This document shows positions 1 through 8,514 of a stretch of DNA of 34,635 bases, piece after piece. This DNA is from Thermoplasmata archaeon (GTDB lineage: Archaea > Thermoplasmatota > Thermoplasmata > Thermoplasmatales > Thermoplasmataceae). Position numbers and translations under genes: made by a program. The notes below the pieces were generated by a model. The model did not search any database and was not told where the DNA came from. It saw only the letters and a program-made list of their open reading frames with translations. The DNA is taken from NCBI GenBank assembly GCA_021797055.1, contig JAKAAI010000013.1:1-34635 (forward strand). The letters run 5' to 3'. Numbering within the stretch: position 1 is the first letter of the stretch; every line of letters begins with the position of its first letter.

Positions 1-1
1 A

Positions 2-550
2 ATATTGAGACTGTCACTGCCAACTGTCCCAAGCGGGATAGGCACGGGTTTTATATCACCAATATTTTCGCTATGGTTTCATCTGAGATATGGGATATCA
101 TCGGGCGAAATAGGGATAATCTTTGGTCTTTCAAACATTTTTGTTCTGTTAGTAATGATTGTCCTGCCCAGAATATTACGACCTGAAGCAGAACTGACTT
201 CTATTATATGGACGAGAATTATCTCATCCGTCTCACTCATCGCACTTGCACTTAGTCCTTTTCTGATCTTTGCATCAGTTTTTTACGTCCTAAGGCAGGG
301 CATGCAGATGGGAGCTGTCCCGGTGAGGCAATCATTCGCGATGGGCATAGTGGATGAATCAGAGAGGGCTACAACCTCTGGAGCAACATCAATGGCGAGG
401 TCCGGTTTTTCTGCAGCTTCACCCCCTGCAGCTGGAAGCCTGCTCGCTATTAATATTGTATATCCACCGCTTATTGGCGGTATCATAACAATATTTGATC
501 CGTTACTTTATTATTATCTTTTCAGAAAAAATTTCACATCGAAGAAATAA
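2..550 (+). CDS. MFS transporter, C-terminal part (5' end outside the window)
   Basis: The reading frame is open to the left edge, so this is the C-terminal part of a larger membrane protein; the TTG at position 5 is only the first possible start codon inside the window. Hydrophobic segments alternate with short charged loops. The loop around residues 97-130, with the pattern R-x-G-x-Q-M-x-x-x-x-V-x-x-R-Q-S-F followed by a D-E-x-x-R stretch, resembles the loop in the MFS protein at 28015-29202 (R-Q-x-x-x-Q-M-x-x-x-P-R-D-S-F), so the two look like members of one major facilitator subfamily. The protein ends in a basic tail after the last helix. Substrate unknown. It is followed by a 117-base gap and then the uracil-DNA glycosylase on the same strand. 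Confidence 0.75.
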   Translation: MLRLSLPTVPSGIGTGFISPIFSLWFHLRYGISSGEIGIIFGLSNIFVLLVMIVLPRILRPEAELTSIIWTRIISSVSLIALALSPFLIFASVFYVLRQGMQMGAVPVRQSFAMGIVDESERATTSGATSMARSGFSAASPPAAGSLLAINIVYPPLIGGIITIFDPLLYYYLFRKNFTSKK

Positions 551-667
551 ATATTACTGTAATTACATATCTGGTAACTGTATAGTACGAAAGGAAGTAG
601 GCTTCTTCAATATGAGCTCTCATTTATGCAAAAAAAATTAATAGATTATAGAGCTATCAATTTGCCA

Positions 668-1294
668 ATGGAATCCCTTTCAACGCTCTGTGCAGAAATA
701 TTAAACTGCAAAGCCTGTGATCTTTCTTATTCCAGGAAAAAGGCAGTTTGTGGAATAGGTATTTCTGGTGCCAGAATTATGGTGGTCGGCGAGGCACCAG
801 GTTCGAAGGAGGACTCTGTCGGGATGCCCTTCGTTGGAAGAAGTGGAATGCTTCTTGACAAGGCGCTTAGTTCGGCAGGGCTGCAGCGGGGAGATCTTTA
901 TGTTACCAATTCCGTTAGGTGTAAGCCCCCAGTCGGAAAGTCACCGAAGATAGAGCATATAAGATCCTGCTCTAATTTCCTGAAGCGCGAGATCGAAGCA
1001 GTTTCGCCTGCGATAATTGTGCCTATGGGCAATTCCGCTCTTATTGCTGTTGCCGGAATCCTCGGCTTCAATACTGGAAAAATAACTGAAATGTCAGGCC
1101 GCATGCTCAGGTTCAGGGACTTCCTGATCATACCGCAGTTCCATCCAGCTGCAATATTGCGAAATCCAAAAAGAATGGCTGAATTTCAAGAGAATTTCCT
1201 GCTGATTTCTAATGTATCAAAGGATATGTCAGAGCACGATGTCTCGTGGCTCATGACCAAGTATAAAATTGAGGAATTAGAGGATCAAAGCTGA
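668..1294 (+). CDS. Uracil-DNA glycosylase, family 4 (Fe-S type)
   Basis: Removes uracil from DNA, the first step of base-excision repair of deaminated cytosine. Motif A is G-E-A-P-G-S-K-E-D and the late motif is H-P-A-A, both typical of family 4. Four cysteines suited to a [4Fe-4S] cluster lie at residues 14, 17, 85 and 101, counted from the ATG at 668. An upstream in-frame ATG at 626 would add 14 residues, but the 668 start gives an N-terminus beginning M-E-S-L and a first cysteine at position 14, as in the Archaeoglobus-type enzyme. The AT-rich stretch at 631-650 could then be its TATA box. The 3' end overlaps the convergent guaB gene by 10 bases. A second uracil-DNA glycosylase of a different family lies at 18794-19564. 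Confidence 0.93.
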   Translation: MESLSTLCAEILNCKACDLSYSRKKAVCGIGISGARIMVVGEAPGSKEDSVGMPFVGRSGMLLDKALSSAGLQRGDLYVTNSVRCKPPVGKSPKIEHIRSCSNFLKREIEAVSPAIIVPMGNSALIAVAGILGFNTGKITEMSGRMLRFRDFLIIPQFHPAAILRNPKRMAEFQENFLLISNVSKDMSEHDVSWLMTKYKIEELEDQS

Positions 1295-2742
1295 AAGAGC
1301 TGGTAATTTGGAGGCTCAATCATTATCTTGATGTCATGCGGATGGCTTTCCTTCAGGCCATTTGCGGTGATTCTTACAAACTTTGTATCTTTATGCAATG
1401 CGTTAATGTCTGCAGCACCGACGTACCCCATTCCAGACTTCAGTCCACCTATAAGTTGGAAAAGAACTTCTTCCACTTTTCCACTGAATGGAACAGCGGC
1501 TTCTACACCTTCAGCAACAAATTTGCTTGATCCAAGCTTTGCATATCTGTCAGAAAGGCCAGACTGTATCGCACCAAGCGATCCCATTCCTCTGTAAGAC
1601 TTGTATTTCCTTCCGTTAAGAATCATTTCCATTCCAGGACTCTCTTCTGTTCCTGCAAGAAGTGAACCTACCATAACAGAGTCTGCACCAGCTGCAATCG
1701 CTTTTACTATGTCTCCTGAAAACCTTATGCCACCATCTCCAATCACTGGAACTTTATGCTTGTAAGCAACCTCAGCAACATCCGAAATGGCTGTTATCTG
1801 TGGTACACCAACACCAGCTATAATTCTTGTTGTACAAATGGAACCCGGGCCGATTCCTACTCTTAAACCATCAACCCCCAAAGCAATGAGATCCTCAGCA
1901 GCTTGCGCAGTTGCAATATTTCCCGCTACAAGATCAACCGATACAACCTTTCTCATCTTCTTGATGGAATTCATAACATTCTCATTATGACAGTGTGCGG
2001 TGTCAATGACAATAACATCAGCACCTCCTTCCTGCAGCGTTACTGCCCTATCAATATCAAATGGTCCAACGGCAGCACCAACCATTAATTTCCCCTCCTC
2101 ATCTCTTGTTGCATCCGGGAATTTTGCCCTGGTTGTGATATCCTTGGCGGTGATCAATCCAACGACCCTCCCCTTGCCATCAACCAGCGGTAGCTTCTCT
2201 ATCCTGTTTTTATACAGTATCTCCTGAGCCTCTTCCATCGATATGTTTTCTCTGGCGGAGATCACCTTCTTAGTCATTATCTCCACAACAGTCTTCTTGG
2301 AAATATTTGCAAGGCTCAGATCCCTTTTGGTTACAATTCCAACAAGTTTATCTGAGGCAACGACTGGTAAACCAGCAATATGTTTTTCATTCATTATACT
2401 GATTGCCTCGCTTACCTTGGTATCAGGGTCTACAGTCAGTATGTTCCTTATTTTCATGGACTCCTCTCTCTTGACTGCAGTGATCATGTTGAGTTGTGAA
2501 TTGACGGTCAGGTTTCTGTGAACAATACCGAGGCCACCCGATCTTGCCATTGCAACAGCCATCCTTTCCTCTGTAACAGTATCCATCGGAGAGCTCACGA
2601 TCGGGATACGGAGTTTTATATGGCGTGAAAAATTCGTGGATACATTAGCATCCTTTGGCTCTACCTTCGTTGCTGACGGGACAAGCAAAACATCGTCAAA
2701 AGTGAACGAATCTCTTATCTTAGTGAACTTGTCTTCAAACAT
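1285..2742 (-). CDS. guaB: Inosine-5'-monophosphate dehydrogenase
   Basis: Oxidises IMP to XMP with NAD+, the rate-limiting step of GMP synthesis. The 485-residue length is normal for the family. The order is N-terminal barrel strands, a pair of CBS domains at about residues 95-210, then the rest of the TIM barrel. The catalytic loop G-P-G-S-I-C-T-T places the active-site cysteine at residue 303; the G-D-G-G-I phosphate-binding motif and the flap Y-R-G-M-G-S follow. The ATG at 2742 lies 26 bases from the centre of a TATA-like box (2764-2771), which supports this start and a leaderless mRNA. Its stop is nested in the 3' end of the convergent glycosylase gene. Confidence 0.97.
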   Translation of the reverse strand: MFEDKFTKIRDSFTFDDVLLVPSATKVEPKDANVSTNFSRHIKLRIPIVSSPMDTVTEERMAVAMARSGGLGIVHRNLTVNSQLNMITAVKREESMKIRNILTVDPDTKVSEAISIMNEKHIAGLPVVASDKLVGIVTKRDLSLANISKKTVVEIMTKKVISARENISMEEAQEILYKNRIEKLPLVDGKGRVVGLITAKDITTRAKFPDATRDEEGKLMVGAAVGPFDIDRAVTLQEGGADVIVIDTAHCHNENVMNSIKKMRKVVSVDLVAGNIATAQAAEDLIALGVDGLRVGIGPGSICTTRIIAGVGVPQITAISDVAEVAYKHKVPVIGDGGIRFSGDIVKAIAAGADSVMVGSLLAGTEESPGMEMILNGRKYKSYRGMGSLGAIQSGLSDRYAKLGSSKFVAEGVEAAVPFSGKVEEVLFQLIGGLKSGMGYVGAADINALHKDTKFVRITANGLKESHPHDIKIMIEPPNYQLFQL

Positions 2743-2763
2743 GTTGGGGTAAGCAATAAGTGA

Positions 2764-2771
2764 TTAATAAA
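2764..2771 (-). promoter_or_regulatory. TATA-like box of guaB
   Basis: On the minus strand this reads TTTATTAA. Its centre is about 26 bases upstream of the guaB ATG, the spacing of an archaeal TATA box to a transcript starting at the start codon. Confidence 0.55.
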
Positions 2772-2850
2772 GATGACATCTGTCCTAACAGGTCAGGCTG
2801 ATTTGCTATATTTCTATGGCTATGAAGCATTATTAGACGAAACACAATAC

Positions 2851-2878
2851 ATATTGCAGGCAATATATTTGCAAAATA
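2851..2878. repeat. Two abutting palindromes between guaB and the kinase gene
   Basis: Positions 2851-2866 form a perfect inverted repeat with 7-base arms (ATATTGC and GCAATAT) and a 2-base spacer. Directly overlapping its end, 2866-2878 forms a second one with 5-base arms (TATTT and AAATA) around GCA. They sit about 110 bases from the guaB start and 130 bases before the kinase start, in a 265-base intergenic region with no other recognisable content. They could be operators for either gene; AT-rich palindromes also arise by chance. Confidence 0.4.
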
Positions 2879-3007
2879 ATTTAACTTATTCGTGGAATAA
2901 AAGGAGATACGAAGCCAGGCATATTGGGACAATGGTAACCGGCTGATCATTTATTTTACTTCGAAAATTTAATGAACTATATTCCAATAATAAAAATGAA
3001 GTATTAA

Positions 3008-6000
3008 ATGAGCGAAGAAAGCCCCAAGTCATTTTCCAATGGCAGGTACCAGGTTGTAAAAAAGTTAGGTGAGGGCGGAAAAGGAATTGTATTCAAGTGC
3101 ACTGATACAATGCTGGGCAGAACTGTTGCGTTAAAGATGATTAAAACATCTTTAGACGAAGAGACTGAGTCACGGTTTAACAGGGAAGCCCAAACCACAG
3201 CAAAATTGAGCCATCCAAACATAGTGTCTGTTTACGACATAGGCAGTGTGGATAATCATCCTTTTCTCGTAATAGAATATGTTGACGGCAAAAGTCTGGA
3301 TGATATCATTAAAGAAGAGTCCCCTCTTTCACCTTCAGAGATTTTACGGATATCAATTTCCATATCAGAAGCGCTTGAATACTCTCACAAACTTGGAATA
3401 TTACACCGTGACATAAAACCAGAAAACATCATGATATCAAAAGATAATGTGCCAAAGCTCATGGATTTTGGCCTTGCCAGGTCAGTTGATAGCCCTAAAC
3501 TGACACATGCCGGTGCGATAGTTGGTACCCCAGCGTTCATATCACCTGAAAGTGCACTCGGCAGAGAGAACGATGCTCGTTCTGATTTATACTCGCTTGG
3601 TTGTGTTATGTACAACATGGCCACTGGCCATCCTCCATTTGTCTCCAAGGACAATCTCAAGCTGATATATAGTCACATAAATGACTTGCCATCCCCAATC
3701 AGAAGAATTAGAAAGGAATTCCCAGAAGATCTTGAATCTATTATTATGAAGCTTATGTCAAAGGATCCGTTCTCCAGATACCAATCAGCTTCGGAATTGC
3801 TTTCAACTCTGAAATCTCTAAAATATTCCGTCGAACCGCAGTTGACAAGCGATAGAAACTCACTTAAAAGTAAATTCACTGAATCATTCTCACTGACATC
3901 TTCCGGCCATCACCGGAGACCAATCGTTGGCCTGGAAAATGAAATTAAGAGAATACGAAATCTAATAGACAGTGCTCTGGTCGGTTCAGGCTCTATGGTC
4001 TTGGTTGTTGGTCAGACCGGCTCCGGTAAAACAAGATTTCTTGAAGAAGCTAGGGCATACGCAGCTATGAGGGGATTTACTGTATTATCAGTCAGGTGTG
4101 GTCAGAACAAAACTGGGGTTCCTGGCCAAGCTATTTCTGAAATTTTCCGTGAATACGTTTCTTCCCAACCGACACAACTTATTTACAAAATATGCGGGGA
4201 CTATGCTGATCAGATGCAGAAGATTGTGCCAGAGATTGCCCCCAGACTTGGCAAAGTGCCTGAATTCACAGGACTGGATCCCCAGCAGCAAAAGGCCAGG
4301 TTTAATGAGGCCGTTGCTGTTTTCATTGAGAACATGTCAAGAGAGAACCCTGTCTTCATTTCCTTCGATGATGTTCAATACATGGATGCATACTCGCTGA
4401 ATTTTTTCAAGTATTACTACGAATTAGTGGGTTCACAGAGGACCGTACTCGTTGGCACTTCAAACCCGCTGGACGATTCATCGGATGTATTCAAAGCCAT
4501 GGAGGAAGCTATCAAGACAAGATCTCTTGATATCATTGAGCTTAACAATCTTGATAGAGAAAATACAAGACGCCTGATCTCAAATTATTTAGGGGAAAGC
4601 ATTGATAATATATCAGATGAATTTCTGAATCTTATCTACAGTAAGACATTTGGAAACCCCCTCTTTCTGGAAGAAACTCTGCGATACCTGATCGATAAGA
4701 GGCAGATATACCAGAAAGCCGACGGCACATGGGACAGAGACTCCCTATCGGAGCTCAAGATTCCAACATCATTGAGAAGTATTGTGAGGGCTAAACTGGA
4801 GGGATTGAGTGAGGATTATCTTAACCTTTTAAAAACAGCATCCGTCATCGGTCAGGATTTTGATTATGAAATATTGATGAAACTTTCTGGTATAAATGAC
4901 GATGATAAGTTCATGGACATACTTGAGGGTCTCATAGAAAAGAAATTCCTCGCCGAAAGAAAGGGAGGTTTAGGTTCCGTCAGGATATATTTTGCAGATC
5001 CTCAGGTTAGGGAGATACTTTACGGAGATATCAGCATGATCCGAAGAAAAAGACTGCACGAAAAAATTGGTGAGATTATGGAAGGGAGCACACCGGCGGA
5101 AAACATCGATGGTTTATCAATCTCAAGTCTCGCAGAGCATTTTCAGGAAGGGGGGAACCTTGCGAAATCTTTTAAATACAGGAAGATGGAAGCAGATCTT
5201 TTCTATTCCATGGCAGAGTTTTCCAAGGCTGCCAACGCTTATGAAAATTGCCTTGAAATCATATCCGCAATTTCGTTTCCAGATCCGAACGAAAAGAAAA
5301 GAGAAACTGCACACCTGCACCTCCAGATTGCCAGAAGTCTGAGAGGCATTGATCCTAGTAACCTTTATAAAAACGCCCGATCGGCGATGGATATTTTTAG
5401 GGAAATAGGCGATGACAGGCAATTTATCGAATCAGCCGAAATTTTTGTTCAATATAATGCAAACGAGATACAGAACATATACAGAGAAGTAGAGTCTATT
5501 AAGGACTCCGACGAAACGTTTGAAGCAAGATTTAATTTTTTACTTTCTTATACTGCGGTAGTCCAGCTTCAGGGAGACATCAATGAGGCAAAAAGAGTGT
5601 CATCTATTTTGATGAAGCTCGCAGAAGAAAACAGGGATAAGGTTAACAATTTTTCCAATAAGTCCTTAATTTTTTGGGCGGCAATTGTGAGGCTATCCAT
5701 CAATGACATAAAATCAGAAGCCGACATAAAGGCCCTTGTTCAAGGTTATCAAGATATTATAAAATCGTTATCCAATCCATCAACTGAGAAGAACGTTAAT
5801 CTGAGAATGCTAAAGTCTGTTGTTTGTGATTTTCTTGCCAACAATTACTTTTTTGCTATGATGGATATCACAAAGGCTAAAGATACCTTTGATATTGCTA
5901 TAGAAGATTCTGAAAATCAAGGAAGCCACAATTATACAAGTCTGCTAAAACTTGAAAGCACTTATTTTTACTCTGTCTTTGCAAAGGGCTTCGATGAGGC

Positions 6001-6715
6001 GAAGCAAGAATTGAACAATATTCCAAGGAAGGATTTAATGTCAATAATGGGGACTTCAGTTGATCATCACTTTAATGCCTTTAAAAATGGTGTACTATCC
6101 TGGTACTATCTCGCCAACGGAGATAGCGGTGAATTCCTAAAATGCTTAGCCAATATTGCCCAATTAGAGGGAATGCAATACAGATTTCTTCACATAATTC
6201 CTGAACTCCTTTATAACTTAGATTCTGAAGCCTATGACAATTTCAGGACAGCGCTCGAAAGGGCAGAACTGTTGTACAGAGATAAGCCTATTACCAGCGA
6301 GACATTATTACCGAGGGCCATGATATATTCGACGTCTGCAGAAGCTCTCGCCAGGAACGGTAAACTGGACGAGGCACGCAAGCGACATAACTTGTTAGGA
6401 GAAATGGCTTCTTCGCTGAATCAAAAATGGTTGGCTGCGCTACATTATCGCGCAGGAGCTGCTATAGACATGCAAGAAAAAAAATTTAACGAAGCTGAAG
6501 ATAAATTAACCCTTTCAGCAAAGATATGGAATGAACTCGGGTTTAGGTTTTTTGCAGGACGTGATCTACTGCTTCTTGCAACTGTATACCACGGTAGTGG
6601 AAACCTCAATAAATCAGATGAGTCACTGAATAAAGCAATGGAATTATTCACTCATCTCGGTGCAAAAATGTATGCACAAAAGGTTCTGGCAAGGAAGGAA
6701 CTATTAAAAGCCTAG
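3008..6715 (+). CDS. Ser/Thr protein kinase fused to AAA-type ATPase and TPR-like tail
   Basis: A 1235-residue multidomain signalling protein with no membrane segment. Residues about 14-275 form a complete PknB-like kinase: glycine loop G-E-G-G-K-G (21-26), ATP-binding Lys43, helix-C Glu60, H-R-D (133-135), D-F-G (153-155), and S-P-E in place of A-P-E (179-181). All catalytic residues are present, so activity is expected. Residues about 310-560 are an AAA/STAND-like ATPase with Walker A G-Q-T-G-S-G-K-T (335-342) and Walker B ending F-D-D (453-455). From about 700 to the end the sequence is helical with repeated A-L-x-x-A-type motifs like TPRs. This order is known from bacterial kinase-ATPase regulators; I infer a sensor that phosphorylates unknown targets. 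It stands alone, convergent with the MqnA-like gene. Acquisition from bacteria is possible but untested. Confidence 0.9.
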   Translation: MSEESPKSFSNGRYQVVKKLGEGGKGIVFKCTDTMLGRTVALKMIKTSLDEETESRFNREAQTTAKLSHPNIVSVYDIGSVDNHPFLVIEYVDGKSLDDIIKEESPLSPSEILRISISISEALEYSHKLGILHRDIKPENIMISKDNVPKLMDFGLARSVDSPKLTHAGAIVGTPAFISPESALGRENDARSDLYSLGCVMYNMATGHPPFVSKDNLKLIYSHINDLPSPIRRIRKEFPEDLESIIMKLMSKDPFSRYQSASELLSTLKSLKYSVEPQLTSDRNSLKSKFTESFSLTSSGHHRRPIVGLENEIKRIRNLIDSALVGSGSMVLVVGQTGSGKTRFLEEARAYAAMRGFTVLSVRCGQNKTGVPGQAISEIFREYVSSQPTQLIYKICGDYADQMQKIVPEIAPRLGKVPEFTGLDPQQQKARFNEAVAVFIENMSRENPVFISFDDVQYMDAYSLNFFKYYYELVGSQRTVLVGTSNPLDDSSDVFKAMEEAIKTRSLDIIELNNLDRENTRRLISNYLGESIDNISDEFLNLIYSKTFGNPLFLEETLRYLIDKRQIYQKADGTWDRDSLSELKIPTSLRSIVRAKLEGLSEDYLNLLKTASVIGQDFDYEILMKLSGINDDDKFMDILEGLIEKKFLAERKGGLGSVRIYFADPQVREILYGDISMIRRKRLHEKIGEIMEGSTPAENIDGLSISSLAEHFQEGGNLAKSFKYRKMEADLFYSMAEFSKAANAYENCLEIISAISFPDPNEKKRETAHLHLQIARSLRGIDPSNLYKNARSAMDIFREIGDDRQFIESAEIFVQYNANEIQNIYREVESIKDSDETFEARFNFLLSYTAVVQLQGDINEAKRVSSILMKLAEENRDKVNNFSNKSLIFWAAIVRLSINDIKSEADIKALVQGYQDIIKSLSNPSTEKNVNLRMLKSVVCDFLANNYFFAMMDITKAKDTFDIAIEDSENQGSHNYTSLLKLESTYFYSVFAKGFDEAKQELNNIPRKDLMSIMGTSVDHHFNAFKNGVLSWYYLANGDSGEFLKCLANIAQLEGMQYRFLHIIPELLYNLDSEAYDNFRTALERAELLYRDKPITSETLLPRAMIYSTSAEALARNGKLDEARKRHNLLGEMASSLNQKWLAALHYRAGAAIDMQEKKFNEAEDKLTLSAKIWNELGFRFFAGRDLLLLATVYHGSGNLNKSDESLNKAMELFTHLGAKMYAQKVLARKELLKA

Positions 6716-6769
6716 CTTCAATCTTATTTCGACAAGACCGTTCTCGTATCATTCTATCTTGAAACATTA

Positions 6770-7492
6770 TCAACTGAAGAAAGATAAGACGTAGTCTATT
6801 GTTGCCTTTGTGCTTAACGAAGGCACATAGCTCAGGTTTGAGTAATATCTGGATGCAATCATTCTGGATATCCCGAGACGACTTGAAAGGTCATCAGTAC
6901 ATTTCGGCCTGAATTGATCGGTTTTCAGGAAAAAATCTTCTGAGTTGACAGGGGAATCTGAAAGTGCAGTGCTAACCGCATATACCGGGATCATCTGGAA
7001 TATCCTGGAAAATTCATAACCAATGTCCAGAAGGATCCTGTATCTTGAGCCATATACCTTAAGTGCTTCATCCCCTATTACAAGGGCATAGGGCGATTCA
7101 TCTAGAAGATCCGAAGCCTCGAGTTTATTACTCTCCCTTACATTGAATTTTATTCTCATCGATTCAAGCACACGTTCCATGTAAAATTCTGTTGTTCTAG
7201 TATCTCCAGATATCGCTATTTCGATATCATTTGAAAGATAACGATCTTTGGAGATCAAAAGAGTTGAAACTGACTGGTTTCTGAAGGATATTAAAGGACC
7301 ATCAATCATTTTTATTCTATCCATGTTCTCAATATAGGAAACAAGGGAAACCATCGACTTGATGGATTCCCCAGAAAGAACGTTTTTTAGGCATTTTTCA
7401 GGTGAAGAACGCACGTAATTGTCACTCCCATAAGACAATACTAGTGGATCTGAATGTGACATCTTAAGGAATGACCAGTTGTATTTAGCCAT
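6770..7492 (-). CDS. MqnA/MqnD-like protein (chorismate dehydratase family, divergent)
   Basis: A 240-residue protein that looks like the menaquinone-biosynthesis periplasmic-binding-fold family (MqnA/MqnD, futalosine pathway). The clearest sign is the segment A-L-V-I-G-D-E-A-L at about residue 137, followed by L-D-I-G-x-E-F and a P-V-Y-A-V-S stretch, matching the family core in order. The N-terminal part, including a G-P-L-I-S-F-R-N-Q-S-V-S-T-L-L-I-S-K segment, fits the early strands. The N-terminus is poorly conserved, so the exact reaction (chorismate dehydratase or a paralogue) is uncertain. It starts 2 bases after the stop of the threonine dehydrogenase, so the two are probably co-transcribed. 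No other menaquinone gene is visible in the window. Confidence 0.65.
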   Translation of the reverse strand: MAKYNWSFLKMSHSDPLVLSYGSDNYVRSSPEKCLKNVLSGESIKSMVSLVSYIENMDRIKMIDGPLISFRNQSVSTLLISKDRYLSNDIEIAISGDTRTTEFYMERVLESMRIKFNVRESNKLEASDLLDESPYALVIGDEALKVYGSRYRILLDIGYEFSRIFQMIPVYAVSTALSDSPVNSEDFFLKTDQFRPKCTDDLSSRLGISRMIASRYYSNLSYVPSLSTKATIDYVLSFFS

Positions 7493-7494
7493 CG

Positions 7495-8433
7495 CTAATC
7501 CTTCCTTAATTTCATAATCATGTCATCGACCATCGATTCCATCGAATATTCAGGCCGGAAATCCCATTCCTGAACGGCATCTGATACATCAAGACTGGCT
7601 GGCCAAGAATCAGCTATTTCCTGTCTAAAATCCACTTTATAATCCATTTTAAAATCTGGGATTATATTCTTGATTGCCGAATACAGTTGAGCGGGCGAAA
7701 AATTAAAGGCAGAAACGTTGTAATCTATCCTTCTTATGAGTCTGGATGGATCTGCTTCCGATAGATTGATCATGGACTTTATTGCATCCGGCATATACAT
7801 CATAGGTAACATTGTGTCCGGCCTAAGATAGCAGGTATATTTCAGCCCTTTGACGGCATGAATAAACATGTCAACTGAATAATCCGTTGTTCCTGCAGTA
7901 GGCTGAGTTTCATAGCTTATTAATCCAGGGAACCTGAGCCCCCTGACATCCAGACCAAATTTTTTGTAAAAATACATGCCTAAGAGCTCGCCCGTCACCT
8001 TGGATATTCCATACATTGTCCCAGGCCTGGTTGGTGCTTTGGTTGAAACATTGTCTTTGGGCGAATCAGCTCCGTAAACGGCAATGCTGCTTGGAATCAT
8101 GACTGACATGCCCTCTATTTCAGAGCAGACTCTTAGAAGATCATAAGTTCCCCTTATATTGACGTCAAAAGCTAGAAATGGATTTTTTTCCCCGGTTGCA
8201 GACAGGATAGAAGCGAGATGATATATTTTCTGAACGTCCTCTTCCAGGAGGATCTTCTTTAGCATTTCTGGTTTTCGAACATCAAGTTTTTCCGAATGCA
8301 GTTCACCGAAAACAGATGGTGGATCTGAAATATCCGTTGCAATAACAGAATCTTTTCCGTGCTTGATGATCAGTGCTTTCAATAGATCGGAACCAACCTG
8401 GCCAAAAGCACCAGTTACCAGGACTTTACTCAT
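7495..8433 (-). CDS. tdh: L-threonine 3-dehydrogenase, SDR (epimerase-like) type
   Basis: Oxidises L-threonine with NAD+ to 2-amino-3-ketobutyrate. The 312 residues form an extended short-chain dehydrogenase: Rossmann motif G-A-F-G-Q-V-G at 8-14, acidic Asp34 ending strand 2 (NAD preference), Ser115/116, and the catalytic Y-x-x-x-K at Tyr141/Lys145. The segment around P-S-S-I-A-V-Y-G and the P-G-T-M-Y-G-I-S-K motif are typical of the threonine dehydrogenases described from Thermoplasma and some bacteria, as opposed to UDP-galactose epimerases. Strong context: the next enzyme of the pathway is encoded divergently at 8515. A TATA-like box at 8454-8463 is about 26 bases from the ATG. Confidence 0.9.
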   Translation of the reverse strand: MSKVLVTGAFGQVGSDLLKALIIKHGKDSVIATDISDPPSVFGELHSEKLDVRKPEMLKKILLEEDVQKIYHLASILSATGEKNPFLAFDVNIRGTYDLLRVCSEIEGMSVMIPSSIAVYGADSPKDNVSTKAPTRPGTMYGISKVTGELLGMYFYKKFGLDVRGLRFPGLISYETQPTAGTTDYSVDMFIHAVKGLKYTCYLRPDTMLPMMYMPDAIKSMINLSEADPSRLIRRIDYNVSAFNFSPAQLYSAIKNIIPDFKMDYKVDFRQEIADSWPASLDVSDAVQEWDFRPEYSMESMVDDMIMKLRKD

Positions 8434-8453
8434 GTATGGAAATGCAAAGTTCA

Positions 8454-8494
8454 GATATATTACTTGCCAGATATCAGGGTTAAGTTAATCTTAT
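8454..8494. promoter_or_regulatory. Divergent promoter region of tdh and kbl
   Basis: Positions 8454-8463 read TAAATATATC on the minus strand, centred about 26 bases from the tdh ATG. Positions 8484-8494 (AGTTAATCTTA) are centred about 26 bases before the kbl ATG. The two boxes are some 30 bases apart in an 81-base intergenic region, so the two threonine-degradation genes could be controlled together. Confidence 0.45.
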
Positions 8495-8514
8495 AGCTAT
8501 TCCTTATAGTAAGC

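Noticed and set aside
1..12. The first bases of the window recur at about 33961-33971 (AATATTGAGAC)
   Set aside because: An 11-base match in AT-rich DNA with no matching flanks; chance is enough.
2735..2950. Open frame of 71 codons on the minus strand upstream of guaB
   Set aside because: It overlaps the guaB start and promoter, has no family resemblance and an odd composition; treated as chance.
4098..4400. 100-codon open frame inside the kinase gene
   Set aside because: Lies in another frame of a clearly coding ATPase domain, and has no family match.
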